Part shown: in pieces, positions 1-8,263 of the stretch
Layout: every line of letters begins with the position of its first letter
How positions within the stretch are numbered: position 1 is the first letter of the stretch
DNA from: Phycisphaeraceae bacterium
Lineage (GTDB): Bacteria; Planctomycetota; Phycisphaerae; Phycisphaerales; Phycisphaeraceae
DNA: 43,609 nt
Reading direction: 5' to 3'
Assembly: GCA_028280965.1 (NCBI GenBank)
Contig: JANQKT010000050.1
Location: forward strand, 1 to 43,609
Program-made: the position numbers and the translations under genes
Notes under the pieces: model-generated
What the model was told of the DNA's origin: nothing
Seen by the model: only the letters and a program-made list of their open reading frames with translations
Databases searched by the model: none

Positions 1-218
1 CAGTTGCCCGAGTCGCCGCGGATGGCGAATTCGGCGAGCCCGCCGTCCTTGATCTCCTCGACCGGGCCCATGAAGTGCCTCCCGCCCTTGTCGTTCGACC
101 ACACCGGCGGCGGGCTGATCGTCGCCGACAAGGGCGGGAGGCACTTCATGGGCCCGGTCGAGGAGATCAAGGACGGCGGGCTCGCCGAATTCGCCATCCG
201 CGACGACTCGGGCAACTG
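1..218. repeat. 93-bp near-perfect inverted repeat at the contig edge
   Basis: Bases 1-93 are the reverse complement of bases 126-218, with a single mismatch (position 16 against 203) and a 32-base centre at 94-125. The right arm lies in the reading frame of an esterase C-terminus, so it is the genuine coding copy; the left arm reads as a non-homologous leader. A perfect palindrome of this size exactly at the end of a sequence is the usual signature of a fold-back chimeric read or amplification artefact. A real cruciform cannot be excluded from sequence alone. Confidence 0.9.
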
Positions 219-381
219 GCACTGGGCCCAGGCAGCGATCGACGGCAAGGACGTCGTCGTCTGGAAGGACGGCGTCAACAAACCAACCGCGGTGCGCTAC
301 GCCTACCAGTCCAACCCGGCGAAGGCGAACCTGTACAACAAGGAAGGCCTGCCCGCCTCGCCGTTTACAACGGTGGATTGA
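94..381 (+). CDS. Sialate O-acetylesterase family protein, C-terminal fragment
   Basis: Only the last ~95 residues are present; the 5' part is lost at the contig edge. The fragment begins FDHTGGGLIV and ends with NLYNKEGLPASPF, the conserved tail of the SASA/GDSL-like sialate O-acetylesterase family; just before it VRYAYQSNPAKANLYN matches the family pattern (avRYaw..NP..NLyN). Such enzymes remove O-acetyl groups from sialic acids or, in environmental bacteria, from plant and algal polysaccharides, usually after secretion. The catalytic Ser and His are not in the fragment. I start the feature at 94 because the in-frame codons before it lie in the inverted-repeat arm and do not look like the family. 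Stop is TGA at 379-381. Confidence 0.75.
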   Translation, partial: FDHTGGGLIVADKGGRHFMGPVEEIKDGGLAEFAIRDDSGNWHWAQAAIDGKDVVVWKDGVNKPTAVRYAYQSNPAKANLYNKEGLPASPFTTVD

Positions 382-413
382 AACTCAACGATGCCGCGCG
401 GCGACGGTGCCCG

Positions 414-419
414 TACAAT
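414..419 (+). promoter_or_regulatory. Minus-10-like TACAAT 8 nt before the debranching enzyme start
   Basis: TACAAT at 414-419 is followed by 8 bases and then the ATG at 428. No good minus-35 is seen at 16-18 bp. If it is a real minus-10, transcription would begin at or within a base or two of the ATG. The same arrangement recurs upstream of holB, fpr, ruvC and the acyltransferase gene. Confidence 0.4.
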
Positions 420-427
420 CCCGCACC

Positions 428-2554
428 ATGCACTGGCCCCGCAACCACGCTGTCGTCCATGACCCCGCCCCGGAACATCCAGCCGGCAGCAAAACTCATG
501 CGACCGCCCTGCTCGATCGTGAGTGGCTGCTGACCCAGGGCGGTGGTGGGTTCGCGATGGGGACCGCGGCGGGCGTGAACACCCGGCGGTACCACGGGCT
601 GCTCGTCGCGGCGACCCAACCGCCCGTCGGGCGCGTCGTCGTCCTCAACCAGCTCTTCGAGCAGCTCGATCTGCACGCGGACGGCAAGACGAAGACCCTC
701 GAGTTCGGCGGGTGCCTGTTCAACGAGGACGGCAAGCAGCACCTCGCGCCGGACTGCCAGGCGATGCTCAAACGCTTTGACCGCGGGCTGGACGCGGTGT
801 GGTCGTACCAGTGGGGCGGGCTGACATTCACCCGCCGACTGATTTTGCACGACCGCAAGCCGGCGTGCACGGTGCACTACGACGTCACCGGCCTCAGCGC
901 GGTGTGCGCCTCGGCGACGCTGCGCGTTCGGCCGATGGTCACGCTGCGTGACTTCCACCAGCTCGAGCAGCGCGACGACGACCGCTTCGCCGTCTGGGCG
1001 CAGGGCGATGCGCTGCACGTCAAACGTGGCGACCTGGAAGCGAGTTACCACGCGCCGGGCGCGCTGCCCCAAACCGAATGCAATTGGTGGTACGGCGTGC
1101 ACCACACCACCGAGGCCCACCGCGGCGTCGATTGCTACGAGGACCTGTTCGTGCCCGGCGTGTTATCGATCGGCCTGGGCGCGCGCGACGATGCACACGC
1201 GGCTTTCACCGCGAAGCTCGGCGGAAAACCCGCGAAACCGAAGAAGGGCGTGAAGAGACGCGCCAAGCGTCTTAAGCCTATTAGGGCGTCGCTCAGTAAA
1301 GTGCTGAACTCGGATGTACTAAGCGGGCAAGACCGGAAGGCCCTGCCCACCATCCTCGCCCAGGCCAGCGATGACTTCATCGTCCGGCGCAGGGTTGGCG
1401 AACGGAAGCTGTCCACGATCATCGCCGGTTACCCCTGGTTCGCCGATTGGGGGCGCGACACGTTCATCGCCCTGCCGGGGCTGATGCTGTGTACCGGCCG
1501 GTACGGCGAGGCGCACGACACGCTTGCCGCGTTCGCCGACGCGATCCAGGGCGGGCTGGTGCCTAACCGGTTCGATGATGATGATCCGACGCTCGCGCAC
1601 TACAACACCGTGGACGGGTCGATGTGGTTCGTGCACAGCGCGTTGGATTACCTGGAAAAAGCAGGCGATGAGAAGGCCTGGGACGGCTGGCTCGCGGAGG
1701 CGTGCGTCAAGATCGTCGAGGCGTACCGCACGGGCACGTTCGCGATGTCGCATGACGGCGAGACGAAGGTGCCGATCGGGATGGACGGCGACGGGCTGAT
1801 CTCGGCGGGCAACGGCCACAGCCAGCTGACCTGGATGGACGCCGCGGCCTGGGGGCCGGACGGCAAGTTTCATGTCTTCACGCCGCGGCCGGGCAAGTGC
1901 GTCGAGATCAACGGTCTATGGCACAGCGCACTCGTGCGGCTTGGTAAACAGCTACCCAAGGCGTTCTCCAAAGAGCGCAAGCGCTACGTCGAGCTGTCCA
2001 AGCGGGCGCGTGCGAGTTTCGCCGCGACGTTCTGGTCGGATGAGTTGGGGTATCTGATCGATCACGTCACGCCGACAGGGGACGGCCCGGTCGCCGATGC
2101 ATCGCTTCGGCCGAACCAACTGATCGCGTGCGCGCTCGAGCACGGCCCGGTCGAAGACCGACACCGCGTGCGTGCGCTGGCGGCGTGCAGAGACCGGCTG
2201 CTGACGCCGGTCGGCCCGCGCACGCTGCCCGAAGACGACCCGGCGTTCCACAGCCACTACGGCGGGCCGCCTTTCGACCGCGACAGATCCTACCACCAGG
2301 GCATTGTCTGGCCGTGGCTGACCGGCCCGTACTGCGAGACCGTGTTGCGCGCCGGCAGCTTCAGCGATGAAGCGAAACGCGAAGTCGTCGAAACACTCAC
2401 GCCGTTGATCGACCGGCTGACCGGTTCCGACTTTCCCGGGGCGCGCGGCTCACTCGCCGAGATCCACGACCCGCTGCACCCCTTCGCCCCGCGCGGCTGC
2501 CCGGCCCAGGCGTGGTCGGTCGCGGAGCTGCTGCGGGTGCTGACGCTGGTGTGA
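428..2554 (+). CDS. Glycogen debranching enzyme (amylo-alpha-1,6-glucosidase type)
   Basis: Cytosolic enzyme that hydrolyses alpha-1,6 branch points of glycogen or maltodextrin. The 708-residue protein has the bacterial GDE N-terminal domain (LTQGGGGFAMGTAAGVNTRRYHGLL near the start, matching PF12439) and the (alpha/alpha)6 GDE C domain (PF06202; GH133 type). Diagnostic motifs: AGYPWFADWGRDTFIALPG, GLVPNRF, YNTVDGSMWF, SAGNGHSQLTWMDA and YHQGIVWPWL. Acidic residues in DWGRD and DGDG are the expected active-site region. The ATG at 428 is preferred over an in-frame GTG at 407 because a TACAAT box lies between them. It stands alone, between the esterase fragment and a converging minus-strand operon. 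A basic linker around residues 255-300 (many Lys/Arg) is less conserved. Confidence 0.92.
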   Translation: MHWPRNHAVVHDPAPEHPAGSKTHATALLDREWLLTQGGGGFAMGTAAGVNTRRYHGLLVAATQPPVGRVVVLNQLFEQLDLHADGKTKTLEFGGCLFNEDGKQHLAPDCQAMLKRFDRGLDAVWSYQWGGLTFTRRLILHDRKPACTVHYDVTGLSAVCASATLRVRPMVTLRDFHQLEQRDDDRFAVWAQGDALHVKRGDLEASYHAPGALPQTECNWWYGVHHTTEAHRGVDCYEDLFVPGVLSIGLGARDDAHAAFTAKLGGKPAKPKKGVKRRAKRLKPIRASLSKVLNSDVLSGQDRKALPTILAQASDDFIVRRRVGERKLSTIIAGYPWFADWGRDTFIALPGLMLCTGRYGEAHDTLAAFADAIQGGLVPNRFDDDDPTLAHYNTVDGSMWFVHSALDYLEKAGDEKAWDGWLAEACVKIVEAYRTGTFAMSHDGETKVPIGMDGDGLISAGNGHSQLTWMDAAAWGPDGKFHVFTPRPGKCVEINGLWHSALVRLGKQLPKAFSKERKRYVELSKRARASFAATFWSDELGYLIDHVTPTGDGPVADASLRPNQLIACALEHGPVEDRHRVRALAACRDRLLTPVGPRTLPEDDPAFHSHYGGPPFDRDRSYHQGIVWPWLTGPYCETVLRAGSFSDEAKREVVETLTPLIDRLTGSDFPGARGSLAEIHDPLHPFAPRGCPAQAWSVAELLRVLTLV

Positions 2555-2583
2555 TGCGCGGGCACGCCGATACGCCGATGCAC

Positions 2584-2610
2584 AAAAAAAGCACCACCCC
2601 CGGGTGGTGC
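2584..2610 (-). terminator. Intrinsic terminator of the sigma/anti-sigma/PDZ operon
   Basis: A 20-bp perfect palindrome at 2591-2610 (gcaccacccc/cgggtggtgc) is followed on the minus strand by seven T residues (2584-2590). It lies 27 bases beyond the stop of the PDZ gene. On the plus strand it is followed only by a weak T-run, so it serves the minus-strand operon first and could also slow the debranching-enzyme transcript. Confidence 0.85.
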
Positions 2611-2636
2611 TTGTCGTGCGTTCAGCGGCCACGCGT

Positions 2637-3932
2637 TCAGGCGGCCGGATCGGCCTTGTCGCGGTTCTCTTGCTCGGCGGGCTTTCCCGGCGCAGGCTGC
2701 ACGCGCAACTGGATGCGGTTTTGGTCCAGCATGCGATCGACTTTCTCCTGCACCTCCGCGGGCAGGCCGTCGATCCGGCCGTCATCGGGCACGGGGCCGT
2801 CAAAAAGAACCGCCCCGCCGGCTTCGGTGACCCTCAACATGCGGTCCCCGTCGTTGATCTTCAGCGCGATCGTGTGCTCGCCGTCGCTGGTCGTCATCGA
2901 GGCCTGCATGCGCCGCTGGGCATTATTGGGCCGGCCCGGCACGGGCTCGACTTCGCCACGCAGGTCTTCGAGGTCCAGGTCCAGCTGCAAGCGCATCTGC
3001 TGAATCATCCGATCCATCTCTTCTCGGTGCTGCCGCATCTGCTCGCGGAGCTGGTCGATCATGGCGGCGGGGTCCTGATCCAACCCGCCGGGGCCGGGCT
3101 CGATCCGGCGCAGCATATCGACCAGACGCTGCGCATCGCGCGCGTCCGGTCCGATCAGCCATGGGCCGCCCGGTTCCACGGGGATCACTTCAGCCGGCTT
3201 GTTCTGCTGCACACGCCACTGCGGGCCTTCGATCGCCTTGCCGCCGGGGCCAAGCTGCGAGACCATCGCGGTGCCCAGCTCGGCGGTGAGCTCGGCCGGC
3301 TCATCTCCGCTGAATACGTGCAGCGTGACCTTCTCGCCCGCTTTAAACGAACGGATGAGAACGGCGAGCTGCTCAAAGTTCACCAACACCTGATCGTTGA
3401 GCCTGAGCAGCACGTCCCCTGGGTTGAGCCCGGCCAGGTCCGCGGGGCTGCCTTCAGAAACAAACCCGACGCTCAGGCCGGTGCCCGGCTGCACGCCCAT
3501 GAGCTTGGCGGTATCGAAGTCCAGCGGCTCGGCGGTGACGCCGAGGTAGGTCGCTTCGACCCTTTCAGGCGCGGCGGGTGCGGGGCCGGGCTGGACGGCG
3601 TCGGGGGCGGCAAAATCGATCACGAGGTCCTCGGCGTTGAGTACGGCACCCTCACCCGCCTCGACCGCTTCGCCGTTGAAATGCACGGTGACCCGCCCAT
3701 CGCCTTCGCCGATGACCAGCACGCGCGCTTCGCCGTCTTGCAGCTCGATCTGTTCCGCCTCGATGGTCTGTTGACCGTCTTCGTGGACCTCGACCCTGAC
3801 TTCACCGCGGAGTTCGACACGTTCGGCGGCAGGCGCCTGGTCTTCGGCGGGCTGCTCGACGGGTTCTTCGGCGAAGGCCGGCAGGGTGAGGGCGGCAAGC
3901 AGGGCTGCGGTCAGCGGGGTGTTTTGTTTCAT
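2637..3932 (-). CDS. Secreted PDZ-domain protein
   Basis: 431 residues. The N-terminus (MKQNTPLTAALLAALTLPAFAEE) is a Sec signal peptide with cleavage after ...AFA. Residues ~40-125 are an acidic, Val-rich region with a Pro/Ala linker. Residues ~128-215 form a PDZ domain: YLGVTAEPLD, TGLSVGFVSEGSPADLAGL, PGDVLLRLNDQVLVNFEQL, KAGEKVTLHV. No serine-protease triad is present, so this is not a complete DegP/HtrA protein; it should bind unfolded or C-terminal peptides in the periplasm. The C-terminal half has a coiled-coil-like stretch (QLREQMRQHREEMDRMIQQM). It is third in an operon after an ECF sigma factor and anti-sigma-like protein, 74 bp downstream of the latter, suggesting a role in envelope-stress sensing or as an output (inference). 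AGGA 8 bases before the ATG supports the start. Confidence 0.8.
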   Translation of the reverse strand: MKQNTPLTAALLAALTLPAFAEEPVEQPAEDQAPAAERVELRGEVRVEVHEDGQQTIEAEQIELQDGEARVLVIGEGDGRVTVHFNGEAVEAGEGAVLNAEDLVIDFAAPDAVQPGPAPAAPERVEATYLGVTAEPLDFDTAKLMGVQPGTGLSVGFVSEGSPADLAGLNPGDVLLRLNDQVLVNFEQLAVLIRSFKAGEKVTLHVFSGDEPAELTAELGTAMVSQLGPGGKAIEGPQWRVQQNKPAEVIPVEPGGPWLIGPDARDAQRLVDMLRRIEPGPGGLDQDPAAMIDQLREQMRQHREEMDRMIQQMRLQLDLDLEDLRGEVEPVPGRPNNAQRRMQASMTTSDGEHTIALKINDGDRMLRVTEAGGAVLFDGPVPDDGRIDGLPAEVQEKVDRMLDQNRIQLRVQPAPGKPAEQENRDKADPAA

Positions 3933-4006
3933 CGGTATTTTCCTGGGGTATGGGTTCTCGGAAGACGTTTGCCGGCCAAGCCGTGGGCTTGGGCGTGCTG
4001 TCTGAT

Positions 4007-4525
4007 TCAGAACACGGGCTGCTCGACGATATAGAGCTCTTCGCGCGGGGTGGTGGTCTGTACGGTCGCGCCGGTCTCCGGGTCGATCCAGACACGCTGG
4101 TCGATCGTATGCCGGACCACCGCACGGTACGGCCTGCCCGACGGGGTCAACCGGGTCTGCTCGGCGACATCGCGCGACCAGACCAGGTGAACCGGCCCGG
4201 TGTTGTGCGAGCTGGCCAGGACGGGAGCCCGTGAGTGATCGGCGTCGGGCTGTGTCGGCGGCTGAGCCAGCCTAGAGTTCGCGTCCGGCGCGGGCGGGAG
4301 GTCACGGAGCAAAAGCAGCAACGCGACCCCGCCAGCGAGTGCGACCGCTGCCGCAATCGCGGTGAGGCGCCACACTGAATGTTGACTCAAACCCGGCGCG
4401 GCCAAGGCGCTTTGTTCATGGCGCAGTGTCGCCGTGACACGCTCATCAAGCATCTGCGATGGTTCGCGCACCGGCAGGTTGGTGAGCAGCTGTTCGATCT
4501 CGTTGAAGTCTTCAGGCTTTGACAT
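4007..4525 (-). CDS. Putative anti-sigma factor, single-pass membrane protein
   Basis: 172 residues. An N-terminal cytoplasmic part (EDFNEIEQLLTNLPVREPSQMLDERV) is followed by one transmembrane helix at ~52-72 (LTAIAAAVALAGGVALLLLL) and a ~100-residue extracytoplasmic domain. No zinc-binding HxxxCxxC motif is seen, so it is not a ZAS-type anti-sigma; the assignment rests on topology and on its position. Its start overlaps the end of the ECF sigma gene by 14 bp, the usual translational coupling of sigma/anti-sigma pairs. The outer domain has a WSRDVAEQTRLTPSGRPYRAVVRHTIDQRVWIDP-like region that I do not recognise as a named family. Confidence 0.6.
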   Translation of the reverse strand: MSKPEDFNEIEQLLTNLPVREPSQMLDERVTATLRHEQSALAAPGLSQHSVWRLTAIAAAVALAGGVALLLLLRDLPPAPDANSRLAQPPTQPDADHSRAPVLASSHNTGPVHLVWSRDVAEQTRLTPSGRPYRAVVRHTIDQRVWIDPETGATVQTTTPREELYIVEQPVF

Positions 4526-5015
4526 GCGCCGCCTCCATCGCCTGCCGCAGGCGCGCCAGGCCGCGCTGGTACTGCGACGACACCGTGGACAAGGGCTGGC
4601 CGGTTGCCTGGGCGATCTGTCGGAACGTCAGCCCGCCGAAGCTGCGCATCACCACCGCTTCGCGCTCGGCGTCGGGCAGGTTGTCAACGGCGTGCATCAG
4701 CATCTGTTCGGTCTCGTTCGCCTGGGCGCTCGTCGCGGGGTCGGGTTCGGTTGAAGCCACGAACAGGCTCGTGGCGGGGTCGGTCGGGCTGGGGCGGGCC
4801 TTCCGCCGGCGGGCCTGGTCGATCGCGGCGTTGCGCACGGCCCGGTAGGCGTAGGCCGCTCGGTCGCCCCGGGGCGGCGTCTGCTGCTTCGCCATCCGGG
4901 CGAAGGCCTCGTGCACCGCGTCCTCGGCCGCCGCCGACTCACGGACGACCGACATCGCCAGCCCGAACAGGCCTCGGCGGTGGTCCCGGTACATGTCCTC
5001 TAGCCAGTGGTTCAC
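4512..5015 (-). CDS. ECF RNA polymerase sigma factor
   Basis: 167 residues, normal for ECF sigma factors. Region 2 is seen at ~5-75 (MYRDHRRGLFGLAMSVV, AAEDAVHEAFARM, YRAVRNAAIDQARRR) and region 4 at ~110-162 (NLPDAEREAVVMRSFGGLTFRQIAQATGQPLSTVSSQYQRGLARLR), with the helix-turn-helix in the latter. The variable linker (~80-105) is Pro/Ser/Thr rich. It is first in a three-gene operon with an anti-sigma-like membrane protein and a secreted PDZ protein. ECF factors commonly direct their own operon, but I cannot name a convincing autoregulatory promoter in the ~175 bp upstream. Confidence 0.9.
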   Translation of the reverse strand: MNHWLEDMYRDHRRGLFGLAMSVVRESAAAEDAVHEAFARMAKQQTPPRGDRAAYAYRAVRNAAIDQARRRKARPSPTDPATSLFVASTEPDPATSAQANETEQMLMHAVDNLPDAEREAVVMRSFGGLTFRQIAQATGQPLSTVSSQYQRGLARLRQAMEAAHVKA

Positions 5016-5116
5016 CCGGTCGCGGCCTCGGTCGTTGGGCTGTCTATTCCATACACGCGGGGGCGTGGGGGTTTTACGACAGGGATTGGGAAAATGATCG
5101 GCTTGCGTGACCAGCC

Positions 5117-5133
5117 GCGAGGCTACGCCTCGC
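5117..5133. repeat. Short palindromic repeat (GCGAxGC-TRC-GCxTCGC family), copy 1
   Basis: gcgaggc-tac-gcctcgc is a perfect 7-bp stem with a 3-base loop. Related hairpins occur at 8265-8281, 9017-9033 and 30616-30632, all between genes. This copy lies between the ECF operon promoter region and the 3' end of holB. Confidence 0.65.
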
Positions 5134-5189
5134 CGGAGAACCCCGATATGGCTTTCCGGGCGTCCGGTGGGGCGTAGCAGCGGCTACCG

Positions 5190-6323
5190 CTATGGCGCCG
5201 CAACCCCCATCAGCGCCCCGTGGACCGCCATGCCCAGCCCCTCGCAGCAGAGCTTGAGGTTGACATTGCTGTTGAGCTGGCCTTCGAACGTGTCCACCGC
5301 GGCGATGACGCCGAGCCAGGGCTCGAGCGCCGCCTCGCTGTCGCCGGGCGTCTCGGGGTCGCAGCCCTCGGCCATTTCGGCGATCCGACGACGGGCGTAG
5401 TTGCTGATCATCGAGCCCATCAGCGCCGCGGCCCGGCGGTTCGCAGCCTCCTTGCTCGCGTTCTTGTGTGCCCCGACCCACGCCGCGGCAAAGCCATCGA
5501 CGCACTCGCCGATTGATGCACCCAGGTCCGGTTCGGGCCGGCCGGTCTTTGATAAACGCTGAATCGGCGAGAGCACCGCGGTGCCCCACTCCACCAGGTT
5601 GAACCGCACCGCCAGCGACGCCCGGCCGAGGCTGCCCTGCGCGAAACCGACGACCCACTTACGCGTCTGCTCATCCAGGCCGCCGTGGTGCTCGCCCAGC
5701 CAGCGCGCAACGTCTTTGTCCTCAAGCACGCCGTACGCGACGCGCTGGCAGCGGCTGCGGATCGTCGGCAAGAGCCGGTGTTCGCTCGAAGTCACAAGGA
5801 TCAGGTAAGTTCCGGGGGTCGGCTCTTCGAGCGTTTTAAGCAGCGCGTTCTGCCCGGTGGCGTTGAGCAGCTCCGCCTCATCGACGATGAAGACCTTGCC
5901 ATGGCCCATCGCCGGCGCGAGCGATGCGGGGCCAACCAGGTGCTCACGGATCACGCCGACGGGGATCGATGTCAGCTTGCGGCCGCGTTCCTGCGCATCG
6001 TCAGAAAAGAGCGCGAGCTCCTTGGTGATGACATGCAGGTCCGGGTGGGCCGAGGAGAGCACCGCGGTGCGATCGTCGCTCTCTTCTGCGTCGTCGGTCT
6101 GCCGCAGCAGCTTGCACGAGCCGCAGGCGCCGCAGGCCGACTGGTTGCCGTGCAGGTCGGTGACCGGGTCGTGGCAGAGCAGTTGCCGGGCGAACGCGAG
6201 CGCGGTGGTAAACTTGCCGACGCCCGCCGGGCCGTGGAAGATCTGGGCGTGGTGGACGCGCCCGGTCGCGAGCTGCGAGCGGAGCGCCCGGAGCGCAGCG
6301 GATTGGCCGAGGACACGGTCCAT
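5190..6323 (-). CDS. holB: DNA polymerase III subunit delta'
   Basis: Clamp-loader subunit, 377 residues. The AAA+ features are clear: Walker A GPAGVGKF (31-38), a zinc-binding cysteine cluster (C50, C64, C67, C70), Walker-B-like VFIVDEAELLN, and the sensor/SRC region EHRLLPTIRSRCQRV. The Walker A lysine and SRC motif fit delta' closely, while absence of the long C-terminal tau domain argues against dnaX. The reading frame stays open far upstream, but homology begins at MDRVLGQ and a TACAAT box lies 7 nt before this ATG, so I start at 6323. The divergent lipoprotein gene starts only 33 bp away. Confidence 0.85.
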   Translation of the reverse strand: MDRVLGQSAALRALRSQLATGRVHHAQIFHGPAGVGKFTTALAFARQLLCHDPVTDLHGNQSACGACGSCKLLRQTDDAEESDDRTAVLSSAHPDLHVITKELALFSDDAQERGRKLTSIPVGVIREHLVGPASLAPAMGHGKVFIVDEAELLNATGQNALLKTLEEPTPGTYLILVTSSEHRLLPTIRSRCQRVAYGVLEDKDVARWLGEHHGGLDEQTRKWVVGFAQGSLGRASLAVRFNLVEWGTAVLSPIQRLSKTGRPEPDLGASIGECVDGFAAAWVGAHKNASKEAANRRAAALMGSMISNYARRRIAEMAEGCDPETPGDSEAALEPWLGVIAAVDTFEGQLNSNVNLKLCCEGLGMAVHGALMGVAAP

Positions 6324-6330
6324 CACAGGG

Positions 6331-6336
6331 ATTGTA
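6331..6336 (-). promoter_or_regulatory. Minus-10-like TACAAT 7 nt before holB
   Basis: On the minus strand TACAAT is followed by seven bases and the holB ATG. The whole intergenic space to the divergent lipoprotein start is 33 bp, so any holB promoter used here must give a very short leader or none. Confidence 0.4.
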
Positions 6337-6356
6337 GTGCAACCGCGGGGCCGGCC

Positions 6357-6947
6357 ATGACACAGGCACCACTTAGAAAGGCACAACCCATGCTGGTCGC
6401 CCTCTTGCTTGTTCTGCTGCCCGCGTGCGGCGACGCGCCGGCCAACAACGCCGCGCCGCCGACAACGGACCCACCCGCCAATGCATCCGAAGCCGCGGCC
6501 GACACGGACACACCTACTGCCGTCCACCCCATCGCCGGGCGCAGCGCCTTCCCCGAACAGGGCGAGACGATCGACCGGCCGATCCCCTACAAACGCCTGA
6601 GTGATGAGGACCAGTTCGCCGCGCCGATCGACCCGGCCGACATCCCCGACGTCGTCCGCTGGCAGGACGCGGGACGGTACGTCGGCCACGACATCACAGT
6701 CGAGGGCACGATCGCCCACCTCGGCCTGTCCCGTGACGAGAAGGTCAACTTCCTGAACTTCGACACCGACTGGCGCGGCAAGTTCTACATGGTGATCTTC
6801 GACGACCTGGCGGACACGCTCGACCATTCAGTCGAAGAACTGTTCAAGGACAAACGCGTCCGCGTGCGGGGCAAGGTCGAGACCCACCGCGGCCGGCCGC
6901 AGATCCGGATCACGTCGATGGATCAGGTGGAATTTGTTGGCGAATAG
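6357..6947 (+). CDS. Lipoprotein with OB-fold-like domain
   Basis: 196 residues. The N-terminus has a short basic region, a hydrophobic core (MLVALLLVLLPAC) and a lipobox-like LPAC, so it should be a lipid-anchored exported protein. A Pro/Ala/Thr/Asp-rich linker (~30-65) leads to a C-terminal domain (~105-196) with VRWQDAGRYVGHDITVEGTI, a middle strand with FYMVIFDD and a final RVRVRGKVETHRGRPQIRI: the strand pattern of a nucleic-acid-binding-type OB fold (tOB/NirD-like comparison by eye). Start could be this ATG or the in-frame ATG at 6390. Function unknown. It is divergent from holB and 26 bp upstream of the ferredoxin reductase gene. Confidence 0.6.
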   Translation: MTQAPLRKAQPMLVALLLVLLPACGDAPANNAAPPTTDPPANASEAAADTDTPTAVHPIAGRSAFPEQGETIDRPIPYKRLSDEDQFAAPIDPADIPDVVRWQDAGRYVGHDITVEGTIAHLGLSRDEKVNFLNFDTDWRGKFYMVIFDDLADTLDHSVEELFKDKRVRVRGKVETHRGRPQIRITSMDQVEFVGE

Positions 6948-6959
6948 GCCCGGCCCGGT

Positions 6960-6965
6960 TACCAT
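6960..6965 (+). promoter_or_regulatory. Minus-10-like TACCAT 8 nt before the ferredoxin reductase start
   Basis: TACCAT followed by eight bases and the ATG at 6974. It sits within the 26-bp gap after the lipoprotein gene, so the reductase may have its own promoter giving a leaderless message in addition to any readthrough. Confidence 0.3.
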
Positions 6966-6973
6966 CCTCCGAC

Positions 6974-7828
6974 ATGCCCGAAGACCAAGACCCCTTGAAC
7001 GCCCGGATCGTCGAGAAGCAGCTGTTTCACGAGACGCTTGGCGTTTTCCGGATCGCGTACGAGGGTGAGGGCCCGAAGAAGGATTTCGAACCGGGCCAGT
7101 TCGCCAACCTGGCGCTCATGCCGCCCCCGGAAGCGCTTGAAGCACAAGCGCGTGCCGAGGCGGAGGGTGATGCGCCCCAGCGCCGCCGTCCGGGCCGGGT
7201 CAGGCTGGTCCGCCGGGCGTACTCGATCGCCTCCCCGCCGAGCGAGAAGCGCTGGCTGGAGTTCTACATCGTCGCGGTGGACGAGGGCGCGCTGACCCCG
7301 CGTCTCTTCGATCTCAACGTCGGCGACCGGCTTTTCATGGACACCAAGATCAAGGGCCACTTCACGATCAAGGACGTGCCCGACGGCAAGAACCTGGTCA
7401 CCGTCGCGACCGGCACCGGGCTCGCGCCGTTCCTCTCCATGTACAAGCAGTACAAGGGCACCCCGGGGAGGTTTGAGAAGTTTGTTTTCATTCATGGTGT
7501 GCGCGTCGAAGAAGACCTCGGCTACCGCGAGCAGCTTGAGCAGTTCGCCGATGACGACCCGCGCGTCGTGTACCTGCCGGCCGTGAGCCGGGCGCCGGAC
7601 GACAGCCCGTACACCGGCTACCGCGGGCGCGTCACGACGATGTTCTCCGACGGCACCTACGCCGACGCGATCGGACAACCTTTGAACCCCGAGACCGACC
7701 ACGTCTTCCTCTGCGGCAACCCCGCGATGATCGACCAGCTCGAGGCCGAACTGGTCGAGCGTGACGGTTTTGTGGCCCAAAGCCCCCGCCAGAAGGACGG
7801 CAACCTGCACTTCGAGCGGTACTGGTAA
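6974..7828 (+). CDS. fpr: Ferredoxin--NADP(+) reductase
   Basis: 284 residues. Flavoenzyme exchanging electrons between NADPH and ferredoxin or flavodoxin. The FAD-binding motif is RRAYSIASPPS (R-x-Y-S-[IL]-A-S), and the NADP-binding domain contains VATGTGLAPFLSMYKQY and the late CGNPAMIDQLEAEL. The C-terminus ends in FERYW; a terminal aromatic Trp is typical of the bacterial subclass that includes E. coli Fpr. A Glu/Ala/Arg-rich insertion (~residues 57-78, EALEAQARAEAEGDAPQRRR) precedes the FAD motif and is longer than usual. It follows the lipoprotein gene closely on the same strand. Confidence 0.88.
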   Translation: MPEDQDPLNARIVEKQLFHETLGVFRIAYEGEGPKKDFEPGQFANLALMPPPEALEAQARAEAEGDAPQRRRPGRVRLVRRAYSIASPPSEKRWLEFYIVAVDEGALTPRLFDLNVGDRLFMDTKIKGHFTIKDVPDGKNLVTVATGTGLAPFLSMYKQYKGTPGRFEKFVFIHGVRVEEDLGYREQLEQFADDDPRVVYLPAVSRAPDDSPYTGYRGRVTTMFSDGTYADAIGQPLNPETDHVFLCGNPAMIDQLEAELVERDGFVAQSPRQKDGNLHFERYW

Positions 7829-7890
7829 ACTCCGCCCACCCGATCGCCGATCGAGCGCCTAGACTCGAAGATCAATCACCGGAGCCCGCC

Positions 7891-8259
7891 TTGCTCGACC
7901 TGCTGCTGCACACCATCCTGCCCTGGGCGATCGCGCTGACGCTCGTTTTCGAGGCGATCACGATCCTCTTCCGCTTCGGGTTCAGGGTCCAGGCGACGCG
8001 CGACACCGCGAGGTACGTCGCCCGCTGGACGCGCGGGCTGCGCATCCACCACGGCTACTGGGGCGTGCCGCTGCTTGTACTCGGCGGCGCGGCGCTGGGG
8101 ACATCCATCGGCCCGGCACAGGCGGCGGCATGGATGGTCATCGTCGGGCTGGCACTGATCAAGTCCGACCTGATGCACCACTTCCTCGTGCTCTGGCCGA
8201 TCACCGGCCGGCATGAATTCGACCTGGTGTACCCCGAGCGGGCGCGGTACCGGAAGTAG
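7891..8259 (+). CDS. Small integral membrane protein of unknown function
   Basis: 122 residues starting at TTG, with CGGAG nine bases upstream. Three hydrophobic segments are visible: ~6-28 (LHTILPWAIALTLVFEAITILF), ~60-80 (VPLLVLGGAALGTSI) and ~84-107 (AAWMVIVGLALIKSDLMHHFLVLW). The ends are basic. I do not recognise the family. A TAGACT box ~30 bp upstream could be its minus-10. Confidence 0.6.
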   Translation: MLDLLLHTILPWAIALTLVFEAITILFRFGFRVQATRDTARYVARWTRGLRIHHGYWGVPLLVLGGAALGTSIGPAQAAAWMVIVGLALIKSDLMHHFLVLWPITGRHEFDLVYPERARYRK

Positions 8260-8263
8260 GCAC

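Noticed and set aside
365..1120. Minus-strand open frame opposite the debranching enzyme
   Set aside because: No recognisable motif and overlaps a gene with full GDE signatures.
5190..6827. Extended N-terminus for holB beyond 6323
   Set aside because: The extra 168 residues have no homology, overlap the divergent lipoprotein gene, and are low-complexity antisense sequence.
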